Origin: Pycnococcus provasolii
Lineage: Eukaryota > Chlorophyta > Pseudoscourfieldiophyceae > Pseudoscourfieldiales > Pycnococcaceae
Reading direction: 5' to 3'
DNA: 64,000 bases
Assembly (NCBI GenBank): GCA_938743325.2
Contig: OW568869.1
Location: 868,001-932,000, forward strand
Both the position numbers and the translations under genes were made by a program. The notes under the pieces are model-generated. The model searched no databases. It was not told the origin of the DNA and saw only the letters and a program-made list of their open reading frames with translations. Below are positions 1-8,724 of the stretch, one piece after another (position 1 is the first letter of the stretch; every line of letters begins with the position of its first letter).

Positions 1-1206
1 AGCCCTCACCCACGGGTCGAGCGCCATGGCGACCGCCGTCGCGGCTGCCACGTCGCCGACGTGACTTCCGAGGAATGTTCCAAGGCCAGGACGTACGCTC
101 GTTCCGAGCGTGGCGCCGGCACCAATGGCTGTCAAGCACGCGCCCGCGCGCGCGCAGTTTTGGCAAGTCTGTCGCACAAGCCACCTCGTTCGACGGCGCT
201 GCTTTCTTGCGCGCGTGGTGTCGTCGTCGTTTGGGCTCGGTGCCGCAGGAGGGAAGTCCGTACCGCTTGCGCCAAGCACGAGTGGCACGCCAACTATGCC
301 CTTCCCGTACGCGTACAGGCAGCACGCCTGCGTGACGGACAGGTCCGCGAGCACGCCTAAAAAGGCTGCGCGCATTGCCGTTCGACCTGTGGCAACCGCC
401 GTGCTCCAGCCACCACCAAGCCTCCTCTGTTTGCGCATCGCCGACTCCCAGACATCCTTCATGAGCTTCCACGTGTACCTCCTCGGGATGGTAAACGTGC
501 AGATGCGCTCGAACACGCGCCTCGTCGTGGTGACGACCACCTCTCGGCACGCCGCCTTGCGTGCTCGCGACAGCGCCTGCCCTGCTTCTGGGAACTTGGG
601 CCAAGGCGGCGGATCTCCTTTTCCGTCCCAGTTTCGTTCGTTTTCCTCCGCCTTTTTGATCCACTGCTCGACGAGCGGGAAGACGTGCATCGCGTGGGTT
701 CGAAAGACGACGATGGCGAGGCTTTTGGGTGCGAATACGCTGAGCAGTCCTCTCTGAGGCAGCGGGTACTCCTTCCTTTGTCCGAGTTTTCCCCCGAACA
801 GCACGGACGACATGCGCTTGGCAGCGCCTTCCGCGTAGTCTGCGTTGCTGCCCCCGTCTCTCCTTCCTGACGACCCCGCCCAGTCGTCCTGCGTGGTTCC
901 AAACAATCCGCGTCTTTCGCGCGCCGCACCTTGTTGCCTCCACGGCGCGTGCGCGAATATGCCCGGTTCGAGCGCGTGCACTTCCCCTCCCATCAAGGCT
1001 GACGCTGAGACGAGAGTGACGGCGAAGACGGCTGCACTACTCGTAGCGGATGAGACGGAAGCTCCTGAAGCTGCTGATGCTGATGCTACCGCTGAACCAA
1101 GAGAAGCCGCGTCCACTAACCCCATAACAGGCTTGAGTCCCACTAGCGCCTTGAGTCCCACATGAGCACCACCACCACCAGAAGCAGAAAAGCCAACAAT
1201 AGGCAT
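1..1206 (-). CDS. Unrecognised protein with hydrophobic segments, 3' end beyond left edge
   Basis: An open frame runs on the minus strand from the ATG at 1206-1204 to base 1 without a stop, giving 402 codons; the C-terminus lies outside the window. Residues 1-90 are rich in Gly, Ala and Ser. Next come a Trp-containing linker, a basic helical block near residues 180-270 (short motif VFERICTFTIPRRYTWK) and hydrophobic segments around 300-330 and 365-395, the last rich in Gly. The pattern suggests a membrane protein and the N-terminus could be an organelle-targeting peptide, but I do not recognise the family. It is divergent from the CCDC61 gene that starts at 1808. Coding status rests on frame length and residue composition. 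Confidence 0.7.
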   Translation of the reverse strand, partial: MPIVGFSASGGGGAHVGLKALVGLKPVMGLVDAASLGSAVASASAASGASVSSATSSAAVFAVTLVSASALMGGEVHALEPGIFAHAPWRQQGAARERRGLFGTTQDDWAGSSGRRDGGSNADYAEGAAKRMSSVLFGGKLGQRKEYPLPQRGLLSVFAPKSLAIVVFRTHAMHVFPLVEQWIKKAEENERNWDGKGDPPPWPKFPEAGQALSRARKAACREVVVTTTRRVFERICTFTIPRRYTWKLMKDVWESAMRKQRRLGGGWSTAVATGRTAMRAAFLGVLADLSVTQACCLYAYGKGIVGVPLVLGASGTDFPPAAPSPNDDDTTRARKQRRRTRWLVRQTCQNCARAGACLTAIGAGATLGTSVRPGLGTFLGSHVGDVAAATAVAMALDPWVRA

Positions 1207-1807
1207 CGTGTAACTTGCTGTGCTGTGCTGCAGTGAAGATCCGAATACTAATGACGCGTATGTACAAGGGTATGGCAGAATGACGGAATGACGGGACGCG
1301 CGTATTTTCTTTCTGCACCTTCGAAGGAACACGTTCCCCTCAGAAGGCGGGGAGGGAGGTGCTATCGTAGTGGTACTAAAACCATAGACTATATGGGGGT
1401 CCCCCGTTGGATGGACACACCGAGTTAAATTGGTCCACCTAAAAAAAAGGGAATGGGATCCCCCGTTGAATGGACACACGAGAAACTGGCCCTTGGAAAT
1501 TTTTGAATGAGCGCGAACTCGTTCCGGTTGGACCTCCTCGTTGGGCGTTGCCGCGGACTGGACTTGTTTCCTTTCCCGGCACCTTGCCCTGGCCCTGGCC
1601 TTTTCCCGTTCCATCCACCGCACTGACTCGCACACCTCACGGCCTCGCCATTGCGTAAGCTTAAGCGTGCTTGCCTAAGTTAAGGCCAGACAGACGGTTG
1701 GAGTCCGACCTTCTTCGTTTGGTAGGAGTCCGACCTTACACACTTCTTCGTTTCGTTTCAGTCACTCCTTGGGTCACGCCGTCAGTCAGTCAGTGTCATA
1801 TACCATC
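1207..1807. other. Intergenic region between divergent genes
   Basis: This 600-bp stretch separates the left-edge gene from CCDC61 and should hold both promoters. It contains the tandem copies described at 1394-1483 and a C/T-rich tract near 1560-1620. The open frames here lack ATG starts or coding character. No RNA gene was seen. Confidence 0.5.
1394..1483 (+). repeat. Two imperfect direct copies, about 62-bp period
   Basis: Two copies of a block reading GGGTCCCCCGTTG then GATGGACACAC occur at about 1396-1423 and 1457-1483. The second has GGGATC in place of GGGTC and GAATGG in place of GGATGG. A run of eight A residues lies between them. The first copy holds the palindrome GGGGGTCCCCC. GGATCCCCC also recurs near 6970 and 26878, so this may be a small dispersed motif. 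Confidence 0.5.
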
Positions 1808-3658
1808 ATGGAAAGTGGTGCGGCTGGCTCTGGGGGCCAATCTCACGACTCCTTCTCGTCGGCCTCCTCTTCAGCAGTGTTCAGAGAGTCGGTCGAACTC
1901 GCGTTCCACAACGTGCCATTCCTTGTCACCGTCGCGTCCAGTCACGAAGAAACGCTCTTGGTGGAAGTCGAAGCACGCGAGGACGGGGCGAGGTGGAGGG
2001 GAGAGTTCACCGCGAGGTATGTCGAAGATATCACCGCTAAAACGGGAAACTACAAGAGATTCGCAGTCTTCGCGAAGATGCTGCGAACAGCCGTGTGCGA
2101 GGAGCACGAAAGCGTGTTCGTCGACCTGCTCACGTACGCCGACTTGGAGCAGCTGCGACAGCGACGACTTGCCGCTGCGGGTGGTGCGCAGAGCGCCGCT
2201 GATGCGGCCGGGGCGGCGGCTGTCGCGTCCGCCAACGCGTCGTCAAACAAGAGGTACCTCATACTCACGTACTCTGGCGAGTTTGACAGAGTGCACTACC
2301 CGCTACCGCTGCTTTACGACGATAAGCCGGACGTCAACGCGATGAGACTGCAGATTGCGACGCTGCGACGCGAGAACGACCGCCTGCGCGCCAGCGGAGG
2401 TGCGTCGCGTGCCCACCACGCCTCCAAGGAGAACCAGCACGTGGGAAACGAGAGCACGGCGGTGGCAAGGCGCCTGCGCGAGGAGAACGCGAGGTTGCGG
2501 GCGCAGCTTGAGAACATCGCGGGGTCGCCGTACGCATCGGCAGCCCCACCTCCGAACGCTGACGCCAGGCGCGACCGTGAGCTGGAGAGGGAGATTCGAC
2601 TCGTGCGCAAGGAGCGCGACCTGCTGCAAGCGCGCATCAGCACGGCGGAGGGGGAGCTGGAGGCAGAGCGCAAGGCGCACAGGAGGCGCGCGGCAAAGGA
2701 CCGCAAGGATATCGCGCAGCTGACTGACGACCTGGAAAGGAGCCGTGCGTCGTGCCGTGAGGCGCGCGCGCTGTACCGCCGCACACAGGCGGAGGCTGAC
2801 GATCTGCGCAAGCGACTCGGACGTGCGCAGCAGTCGCGCATCCCCGGCGGCGCAGCGCCAAGCCGCTACGGCGGCGGGGCGCCACCCAAGCCTAAGCCTA
2901 AGGCGAAATCATCATCTAGCCGCGGCGGTGGCGGACCTTACCGGCAGGCGAACTCAGCACCAGCTTCGCGAACGAGCAGTCGCCGCTCGTCGGCGGCGTC
3001 AAGCCCGAGCGGAAGCCGTCGCACCAGCCGCAGCCCGAGTCCAGCGCCGTCGTTCGATCCCACAGCCTATGTGATGGCGAAGCGCGAGAAGCTCGCGGAG
3101 ATCGCGGCGAGGCGTGCACAGAGCCTTTCACCGGCGTCTAGCCGCGGCACATCGCCGAGCCGCCGCAGTGCGTTGAGCGACGCGGAGTCCGACGGAGCAC
3201 CTCGCCGTGGATTGACGCGACGGGCCCGCGGAACAGGTGGTGCATCCACCAACTCTGCCGGCTCTGGACCTCTGCCTGCACGCCGACCTCACCGTCTCGA
3301 CGCCCCGTCTGCTGGAACGACACGGCGACCACCCGTGCCCGGGGTGTCGGACAGGGCAAAGCGCATGGAGAACAGGGAGGTGGACCGCATTCAGCGCCTT
3401 AGCGCCGGCACCGCGGCTTCTAATGCAAGGAAACGCGAGACGTCGCCGGGTCGGGCACTTAAGGAAGTGCAGAAAAAATTGCAGGAGTACGCGAACAAGG
3501 GAGTGCAGCGAGCGCCGGCTAAGGCGGCGCCTGCGGCGAAGGGCGGGTCGGTGGAGGACGTCACGATGGCAACCTCGAAGGAGATTGCGGACATCGACAG
3601 CCGTCTGAATGCCCTTCAAAACTTCCTGCGTCACGCCAAGGGGACGGCGGGAAATTGA
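1808..3658 (+). CDS. CCDC61: CCDC61/VFL3 centriole protein
   Basis: Encodes 616 residues. CCDC61 (Chlamydomonas VFL3) is a SAS-6-like paralogue of the XRCC4 superfamily that anchors basal-body fibres and orients centrioles. Seen here: a globular head at about 25-170 with family hallmarks WRGEF, YVEDITAKTGNYKRF, VDLLTYADLE and RYLILTYSGEFDRVHYPLP. A charged coiled coil follows at about 180-340, then a basic Ser/Arg/Pro-rich stretch and a short C-terminal helix, the same order as in the family. The frame is open upstream to 1769, but the first ATG is at 1808 in the context ATCATGG. TGTAA follows the stop near 3687. Confidence 0.92.
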   Translation: MESGAAGSGGQSHDSFSSASSSAVFRESVELAFHNVPFLVTVASSHEETLLVEVEAREDGARWRGEFTARYVEDITAKTGNYKRFAVFAKMLRTAVCEEHESVFVDLLTYADLEQLRQRRLAAAGGAQSAADAAGAAAVASANASSNKRYLILTYSGEFDRVHYPLPLLYDDKPDVNAMRLQIATLRRENDRLRASGGASRAHHASKENQHVGNESTAVARRLREENARLRAQLENIAGSPYASAAPPPNADARRDRELEREIRLVRKERDLLQARISTAEGELEAERKAHRRRAAKDRKDIAQLTDDLERSRASCREARALYRRTQAEADDLRKRLGRAQQSRIPGGAAPSRYGGGAPPKPKPKAKSSSSRGGGGPYRQANSAPASRTSSRRSSAASSPSGSRRTSRSPSPAPSFDPTAYVMAKREKLAEIAARRAQSLSPASSRGTSPSRRSALSDAESDGAPRRGLTRRARGTGGASTNSAGSGPLPARRPHRLDAPSAGTTRRPPVPGVSDRAKRMENREVDRIQRLSAGTAASNARKRETSPGRALKEVQKKLQEYANKGVQRAPAKAAPAAKGGSVEDVTMATSKEIADIDSRLNALQNFLRHAKGTAGN

Positions 3659-4106
3659 TTTCGGGGTGATGTGATGGGTGGTGTAATCACTTCTTTTCGC
3701 ACCATACGCGCGACTGATATTGGGAGCCACTTTATTATTTAAAAAATAAAACACCAACCCTTACAAACCCAAATCGTCCATTTTAAAACCCTTCCACCCA
3801 CCGCAAGTCGAAAAACATTGTCTGAAAATGACGGGCAGGACATGCGCATCATTTTGCAACCTTCACTACTTTTTTCCGTTATAAAAATAATGACGTTTTG
3901 GGTTGACCAATAGTGAAGTGAAACATAAAAATGGCGCCGACTTAAAAAGTTATGTGACAGACCGGGATCCCAAAGGGACCTTTGTTTTTCTCGGAAAATT
4001 GCAAATATGGTTCCGAGGAAAGTGCAAACCGATCATATATTTTAAAGGAGGGAGGTGTTTTACAAAAAACGTCGTGCTCGCGATTGACTCCATGAGGGAT
4101 CAAGGT
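3659..4106. other. 3' flanks of convergent CCDC61 and ataxin-3-like genes
   Basis: About 450 bp, A/T-rich around 3730-3760 and 3880-4060, with TGTAA near 3687 for the plus-strand gene. The plus-strand frame from 3903 to 4241 runs into the antisense of the next gene and has no coding character. Nothing else is seen. Confidence 0.5.
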
Positions 4107-5063
4107 TCACCGGTCAGCACAGCTCGCCGCGAGAGCGCGTGCGAGCTGTTCGTCCTCGCTCATTTGGTGTGGCTGAGCATCCTCGCGGCTTGCGGCGAGC
4201 GCGCGCGCGAGGTCTTCGTCCTCGTCGTCGCCGCCGAGTGAGATGGCGGGAGAGTGCGGCGCGAGTGACCCGCTTGTTGGGACCGCTGTTCTGAGCGTAA
4301 CCACACGCCCTTGGTTTGCGTCCACGAACTCAAGTGCTTGCTCATAAGCTAACCTCGCCTCCCCGCGCTTCTTCGCGTCGTCCGCCGAACGTGTGGCTGC
4401 AGCCGCCTCCTCGTGCGTCCACCTCCGTCCTTCTGGACACGCGCTGGAGAGTGGCGCGTTTAAGAATGCCACGGACGCCCTCGCAACATCACCCATAACC
4501 ACGAATATACTCCAACCCTCGGCAGACAGCTGCGTGAGCGCTGATCCAAGCTGTGTCATTTAGTGTGTTGGAACGTTAGTGCAAGCTTATCTTTATGCGC
4601 CGTGGCTGATTAGAGGGAGACTTACGTAGATGTCGCCAACGAACGACGGGGCGGGGAACAGGCTGTTAAGGTTATACCACCTTCCCGCGACTTTGCGCAA
4701 CGCGAACCAGTGGTCGGAGAGGTGGCACACGAACGCCTCGGCAGTCTCGGGGTGTTGTCTGATGGATGCGCAGGACGGGTGCGTCCATCTCTCGAGCGAT
4801 ATGTTGTAGATGGACAGCGCGCGTTCAATCACTGTGATTGAGAAGTTTCCCGACGTGGAAACGTTTTGCGACTCTCCTCCCGCGAGGGACGGGTCGAGGC
4901 GTCCCCCTGGCGACGACAGGAGACGCGCCTCCTCCGCGTCGAGCGTTTGCGCGATGGATGCGAGGTCGACGTCCGTGAGCGCGGGTCCCTGCAGGATGCT
5001 GTTGAGCGTGTGTCTGCCGCACAGGAGCGCGGACTGCTTCTCGTGGTATATCGAAGACGACAT
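4107..5063 (-). CDS. ATXN3: Ataxin-3-like deubiquitinase (Josephin domain plus two UIMs)
   Basis: Two exons on the minus strand, 5063-4626 and 4550-4107, encode 293 residues. Ataxin-3 is a cysteine deubiquitinase that trims ubiquitin chains in protein quality control. The Josephin domain shows the catalytic Cys15 (QSALLCGRHTLNSILQGP), His118 (CHLSDHWFALRK) and Asn133 (WYNLNSLFP). Exon 2 continues with LTQLSAEGWSIFVVMGD, the standard end of the Josephin fold, then two ubiquitin-interacting motifs near the C-terminus (DLARALAASRED and QLARALAASCAD). The 75-bp intron at 4551-4625 has donor GTAAGT, a CTAAC branch-like site and acceptor ACACAG; splicing it out restores DIYLGSALTQ exactly as the family predicts. 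The ATG at 5063 puts the catalytic Cys at its usual distance from the N-terminus. No polyglutamine tract is present. Confidence 0.93.
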
Positions 5064-5336
5064 GGATAACCACTTGGAGTAGGATAGCTCTAGTGACACA
5101 CACACACAGATGTAGAGAGCAGGAACAACAAGCAGCCAACAAGAAGATGAAGATGAGGAAGATGAGGAAATAATGCGAGGACTCGGAGGGAGAAAGAAAG
5201 GAGGCAACAAAGGTGGCACACAGCTAACCCTAACCGTAACCCTAACCGTAACCCTAACCCTACTCCCCTGATGTATACCCTAATCACATCCGTCGCGCAC
5301 ATACAGTATTTCATATTTGGTACTACCAATCAGCCT
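5064..5336. promoter_or_regulatory. Shared upstream region with CCCTAA-type run
   Basis: Divergent promoter region between the ataxin-3-like gene and the GT10 gene. It contains a CA run near 5098-5108, AAGATGAAGATGAGG-type repeats near 5140-5170 and, at 5224-5263, a telomere-like run of CCCTAA alternating with CCGTAA. Confidence 0.5.
5224..5263 (-). repeat. Interstitial TTAGGG-type run
   Basis: Six CTAACC units, two of them changed to CCGTAA, lie about 75 bp before the GT10 start. They equal TTAGGG on the minus strand. The run is far too short for a telomere. Confidence 0.75.
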
Positions 5337-6788
5337 ATGGCGCGACAACTTCGCATTGTGCGCCTGCGCTGCCTTTGCGCCTGCCTCTGCCTGGTGTGGC
5401 ATGCATGCCTGCGTCCAACCCTTGCGCAGGAACCTAACGCCGACTCGGCCGTCACGCCCGCGCTCACGCCGGCCGAACTACGTGAGGAGAACGCGCTTTT
5501 GGCGCAGTACGGACTTAAGGTGGTGCCGCTCAGCAAGAACGCACACGACGACGACGGCGGCGGCGGCGGCGGCGGCGGTGGTGATGTGCATCGTCCCATC
5601 AAGATCGTGTTCGCGCAGGGAACACGCGTGGGATCGGCGGACGAGTTCATGGTGCGCAACGGAGGGAGAACCTTGCACTGCCACGTATCCGCAGCACGCG
5701 AGCCTCGACACAACAGAGGAACGGCGTCTGATATAGCGCCGAGATCAGGGGACGGCGCGTGGGACGTCTCGGGCGCAGACGTCGTTGTCGCGCACGGTAT
5801 CTACACGCCAGAATCGCGGACGCAGTTCGCAGGAAATACGCTAACAAATGACCAGCTCCTTGTGCTCATGGAGACGGAGGATGTGGACCCGCAGCCCAAG
5901 GCGAAGTTGCTGCAGCCGAATATCACGGCATACTGGGATATGCAACGCTCTGACATCAACCTCACCTTCGGGATGTGGAACTTCTGGGACGAAGGAAGCA
6001 GCAACGAGAATGCGGTGGACGAGTACGTGAGCCGCGTTTGGAGTGCACGCCCCGCGCCGTTCGAGACGCTGAAAAAGGAGGCGTTCTTCGCCGCGACGAA
6101 TTGCGCGGCCGGCCGGCTCAACTACGTCAAGGAGCTGCACAAATACTTCCCCGTTGCGAGCGTTGGGACCTGTTTTCGCACCGCGACAAGCAGCGCGGGA
6201 CGACGGAACGCGTGGGACGAAATGGTGAAGGTTGTGAGAAATTACGCCTTCTGCCTGGCGTTCGACCACGGCAACACGTGCCCTGGCTGGCTATCCGACC
6301 GCCTCACCGTGTTCCTGCAAGCTGGATGCCTTCCCGTCTACTGGGGTGGTGGCCAGATCCATATGATGGTGCCTCACTCGCACGCTGTGATTGATAGCCG
6401 CGAATTCACAAGCCCGCGCGAACTCGCCGCTCACTTGCACAAGGTTGTGAGCAATCGTACGATGTACGAAGAATACTTCGCATGGAAGCAGGATGCGCCC
6501 GATCCCAATAACCAGTACGTCAGCTTCACCCGAAATAATTTCGAATCGTTTGCTGATCGTCTGTGTGCGCGCGTTGCTCGCGACTACGACATGAAGCCTC
6601 ACTCTGGTCTCATTCGCCGCACGACGCCACGCACGGATGACGAGGTACAGGCGTGGGTGAGCAGCGTGCAAGCTAGCGATGCAACGCACGCGCACCAACG
6701 TCGGCCTTTGATTAACGGCAAGCTCACACGCGGGCAATCCGGGCGCCAACGTGCTCACGCTCACTTGCACCACCACCACCGAGGCTAG
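5337..6788 (+). CDS. GT10 alpha-1,3-fucosyltransferase-like protein
   Basis: Encodes 483 residues. GT10 enzymes transfer fucose from GDP-fucose to N-acetylglucosamine or to the N-glycan core in the Golgi. A hydrophobic, Cys-rich signal anchor lies at residues 6-28, making a type II membrane protein, followed by a stem with a Gly run coded by GGC repeats. The C-terminal half has the family core: NYAFCLAFDHGNTCPGWLSDRL, then FLQAGCLPVYWGG, VIDSREFTSPRELAAHL and YEEYFAWK. The ATG at 5337 starts just before the signal anchor; an in-frame ATG at 5271 would add 22 residues. Several TGTAA copies follow the stop near 6814-6838. The family is clear; the exact acceptor is not. Confidence 0.88.
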   Translation: MARQLRIVRLRCLCACLCLVWHACLRPTLAQEPNADSAVTPALTPAELREENALLAQYGLKVVPLSKNAHDDDGGGGGGGGGDVHRPIKIVFAQGTRVGSADEFMVRNGGRTLHCHVSAAREPRHNRGTASDIAPRSGDGAWDVSGADVVVAHGIYTPESRTQFAGNTLTNDQLLVLMETEDVDPQPKAKLLQPNITAYWDMQRSDINLTFGMWNFWDEGSSNENAVDEYVSRVWSARPAPFETLKKEAFFAATNCAAGRLNYVKELHKYFPVASVGTCFRTATSSAGRRNAWDEMVKVVRNYAFCLAFDHGNTCPGWLSDRLTVFLQAGCLPVYWGGGQIHMMVPHSHAVIDSREFTSPRELAAHLHKVVSNRTMYEEYFAWKQDAPDPNNQYVSFTRNNFESFADRLCARVARDYDMKPHSGLIRRTTPRTDDEVQAWVSSVQASDATHAHQRRPLINGKLTRGQSGRQRAHAHLHHHHRG

Positions 6789-7017
6789 CTGTGTGTTTCA
6801 TTAATAACATTAGTGTAAATGATATGTAATAAATGTAAATGTCTAGATATTGGTTCGTCTCACGAAGAAAGCGACCTTAAGAGGAGCAGCAGCTACGACA
6901 CGGATCATCGTATTTTGACGATTGGCAAAAGACCGGGTTCCCCGTCAATGCAATGGTTCGACGACGGATCCCCCTGCCCGGGGAAAAAAGGGGGAGAAAT
7001 TTCTTTGTTGTGTCGTT
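6789..7017. other. Short intergenic region
   Basis: Holds TGTAA and ATGTAATAAATGTAA polyadenylation-type signals for the GT10 gene. A G/C-rich block near 6960-6995 with CCCCTGCCCGGGG precedes the WD40 gene. No gene is seen. Confidence 0.4.
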
Positions 7018-8370
7018 ATGGTGGAGTCACGCGGACGGCACCGGTACATTTCTCCAGCCACTGTGTGCACGGGGAACGGAGGCATGGAGGACACCACCAC
7101 GTGTGATCGCGACGGCGTCGTCGCGTCGCACCGAGGGTCCGTGTACGCTGTATCCGTGCACCCTCACGCTCGTTCGAAGGCGGAATACTGGCTCGCATCC
7201 GCAGGGGAAGATGACGTCGTCCAGCTCACTAGGATCGCCATCGCGGACTCCGAAGACGCTTCCGACGACGACGACGACGACGACGACGACGAAGCTAGTG
7301 CTGCTGCACACACTTCATCAGCAAGCGAAAAACTGTGCGTGGTGACTCGCGACGACTCGGAACGTGCGGTGGCGGTCGCCACAAGACACGTCGTGGAACT
7401 GAAAAAACATACGGCGGAGGTGGTGCGCGTGTGTCACAGCCCATTCGAGCCGAGCATGCACGGCCGTGAAGGGCCTGTATTCGTCACAGGAGGCGCGGAC
7501 GGCGTGGCATTCTTGTGGGAAACGCCGAACGAGGAGCCCATCGCGCGTCTTGGACCGCACGATGAGGAAGTTTACGGCGTCGACATCGTCGACCCGGGTG
7601 TGATCGTGTGCGCCGCAGGCGATAGGCTTCACATGTGGGACGTCGCCAGCGCGGAGGCTACATGCGTGCACGCGCCTGACCCGCCGCGTGCCGACGCGCA
7701 GGAGACGCCCGACACGCCCGACAGATGGTCACCAGGCTACGTCTTTGACCTCGCTATTGCACCATCGGCGGCACCAACGTCGCCGACACTTGCCGCTTGC
7801 CCTTGCTCGGACGGCCGCGTGCGCGTGTGGTCCGTGCAGCCCTCGGCACGAAAGCTGCACCCCGTTACCGCCACTGACGTCATTGCGCCAGGTGCCATGC
7901 CAACGTGCGCGGCGTTTGTCAGCGACACGAGCCTTGCGGTAGGAATGCGACCACCTGGTGGCGGTGACCATCTGTGTTGGCTTGACGCACGCATGCTTGG
8001 ACACGGTGCGGTGGCAAAAACGCCACTCCCTCCCGGTGGCGTACACCACTTTCTCGTGGATCGTAATGGATCCGGGATTTTGACTGCTTGCCAAGACGGC
8101 AGCGTTCGGCGCATCATGTGCAATAATCCGGAGGAGCTCGACATCGTCGTGCCACCTCGCGTTCACGGTGATAGTGCACCATGCCATGCCGTGGCGCGAG
8201 CCGAGCACACACGCCATGACTTGCTGCTGCTCGCGTACGGCAAGCCACTGAGCGGCGAACTTGCCAAGCACGAATGGGGTGAAGGTTTCTCCACCACCGA
8301 GATCGTCGAAGGCGAGCCTTTTGGACGTGTGCGCGTCGCAGCGATTGCACCAGGGATGGCGCGCGTGTAA
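7018..8370 (+). CDS. WD40-repeat protein of unknown role
   Basis: Encodes 450 residues from the first in-frame ATG at 7018, or 428 from the ATG at 7084. Recognisable WD-repeat blades include SVYAVSVHP, EVVRVCHSP followed by FVTGGADGVAFLWE, EEVYGVDIVDPGVIVCAAGDRLHMWDV and GYVFDLAIAP with SDGRVRVWSV, consistent with one beta-propeller. A run of nine Asp residues coded by GAC repeats lies near residue 88. The C-terminal 80 residues after the last blade are conserved-looking but not recognised. WD40 propellers are protein-binding scaffolds, and nothing here identifies the partner. GTGTAA directly follows the stop. Confidence 0.82.
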   Translation: MVESRGRHRYISPATVCTGNGGMEDTTTCDRDGVVASHRGSVYAVSVHPHARSKAEYWLASAGEDDVVQLTRIAIADSEDASDDDDDDDDDEASAAAHTSSASEKLCVVTRDDSERAVAVATRHVVELKKHTAEVVRVCHSPFEPSMHGREGPVFVTGGADGVAFLWETPNEEPIARLGPHDEEVYGVDIVDPGVIVCAAGDRLHMWDVASAEATCVHAPDPPRADAQETPDTPDRWSPGYVFDLAIAPSAAPTSPTLAACPCSDGRVRVWSVQPSARKLHPVTATDVIAPGAMPTCAAFVSDTSLAVGMRPPGGGDHLCWLDARMLGHGAVAKTPLPPGGVHHFLVDRNGSGILTACQDGSVRRIMCNNPEELDIVVPPRVHGDSAPCHAVARAEHTRHDLLLLAYGKPLSGELAKHEWGEGFSTTEIVEGEPFGRVRVAAIAPGMARV

Positions 8371-8724
8371 GGTGTAACATATACTACCAAAAAAAATGGA
8401 TTCACTCTTTGACGAAACTTTTGGAAGAGGTATTTGAGGGGCGCTAAGAAGCGCCAGGTGGAGGAAAAAGATGAGGAGAGACGCAAGACAAACGCGCGCG
8501 CGCAAACCCCGACCCCAGTGTTTCTATTCCACAAGGCAAAATGCGCACAAGCAAAAACAAGGCATAATAATATGATTGTTAGAGACCCGTGTGCCTTACC
8601 ACACACACGGGTGAAAGCCAGTGTCCAAGTAGTGATCTGACGTAGTTCATGCTGCAGTATCCTAGAAGTAGTATGTAAAAGCCAGTATGTAGTAGTAGCC
8701 AGTAGTAAGACAATTTAGATCATT
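8371..8724. other. 3' region between convergent WD40 and CDC20 genes
   Basis: About 350 bp with GTGTAAC just after the WD40 stop and several AGTAGTA-type repeats near 8665-8710. No coding sequence is seen. Confidence 0.4.

Noticed and set aside
110-757. Plus-strand frame of 215 codons near the left edge
   Set aside because: It overlaps the longer minus-strand frame that has better protein composition, and it shows no family signal.
3903-4241. Plus-strand frame between CCDC61 and ataxin-3-like genes
   Set aside because: Its second half is the antisense of the UIM exon, and its start is A/T-rich non-coding DNA.
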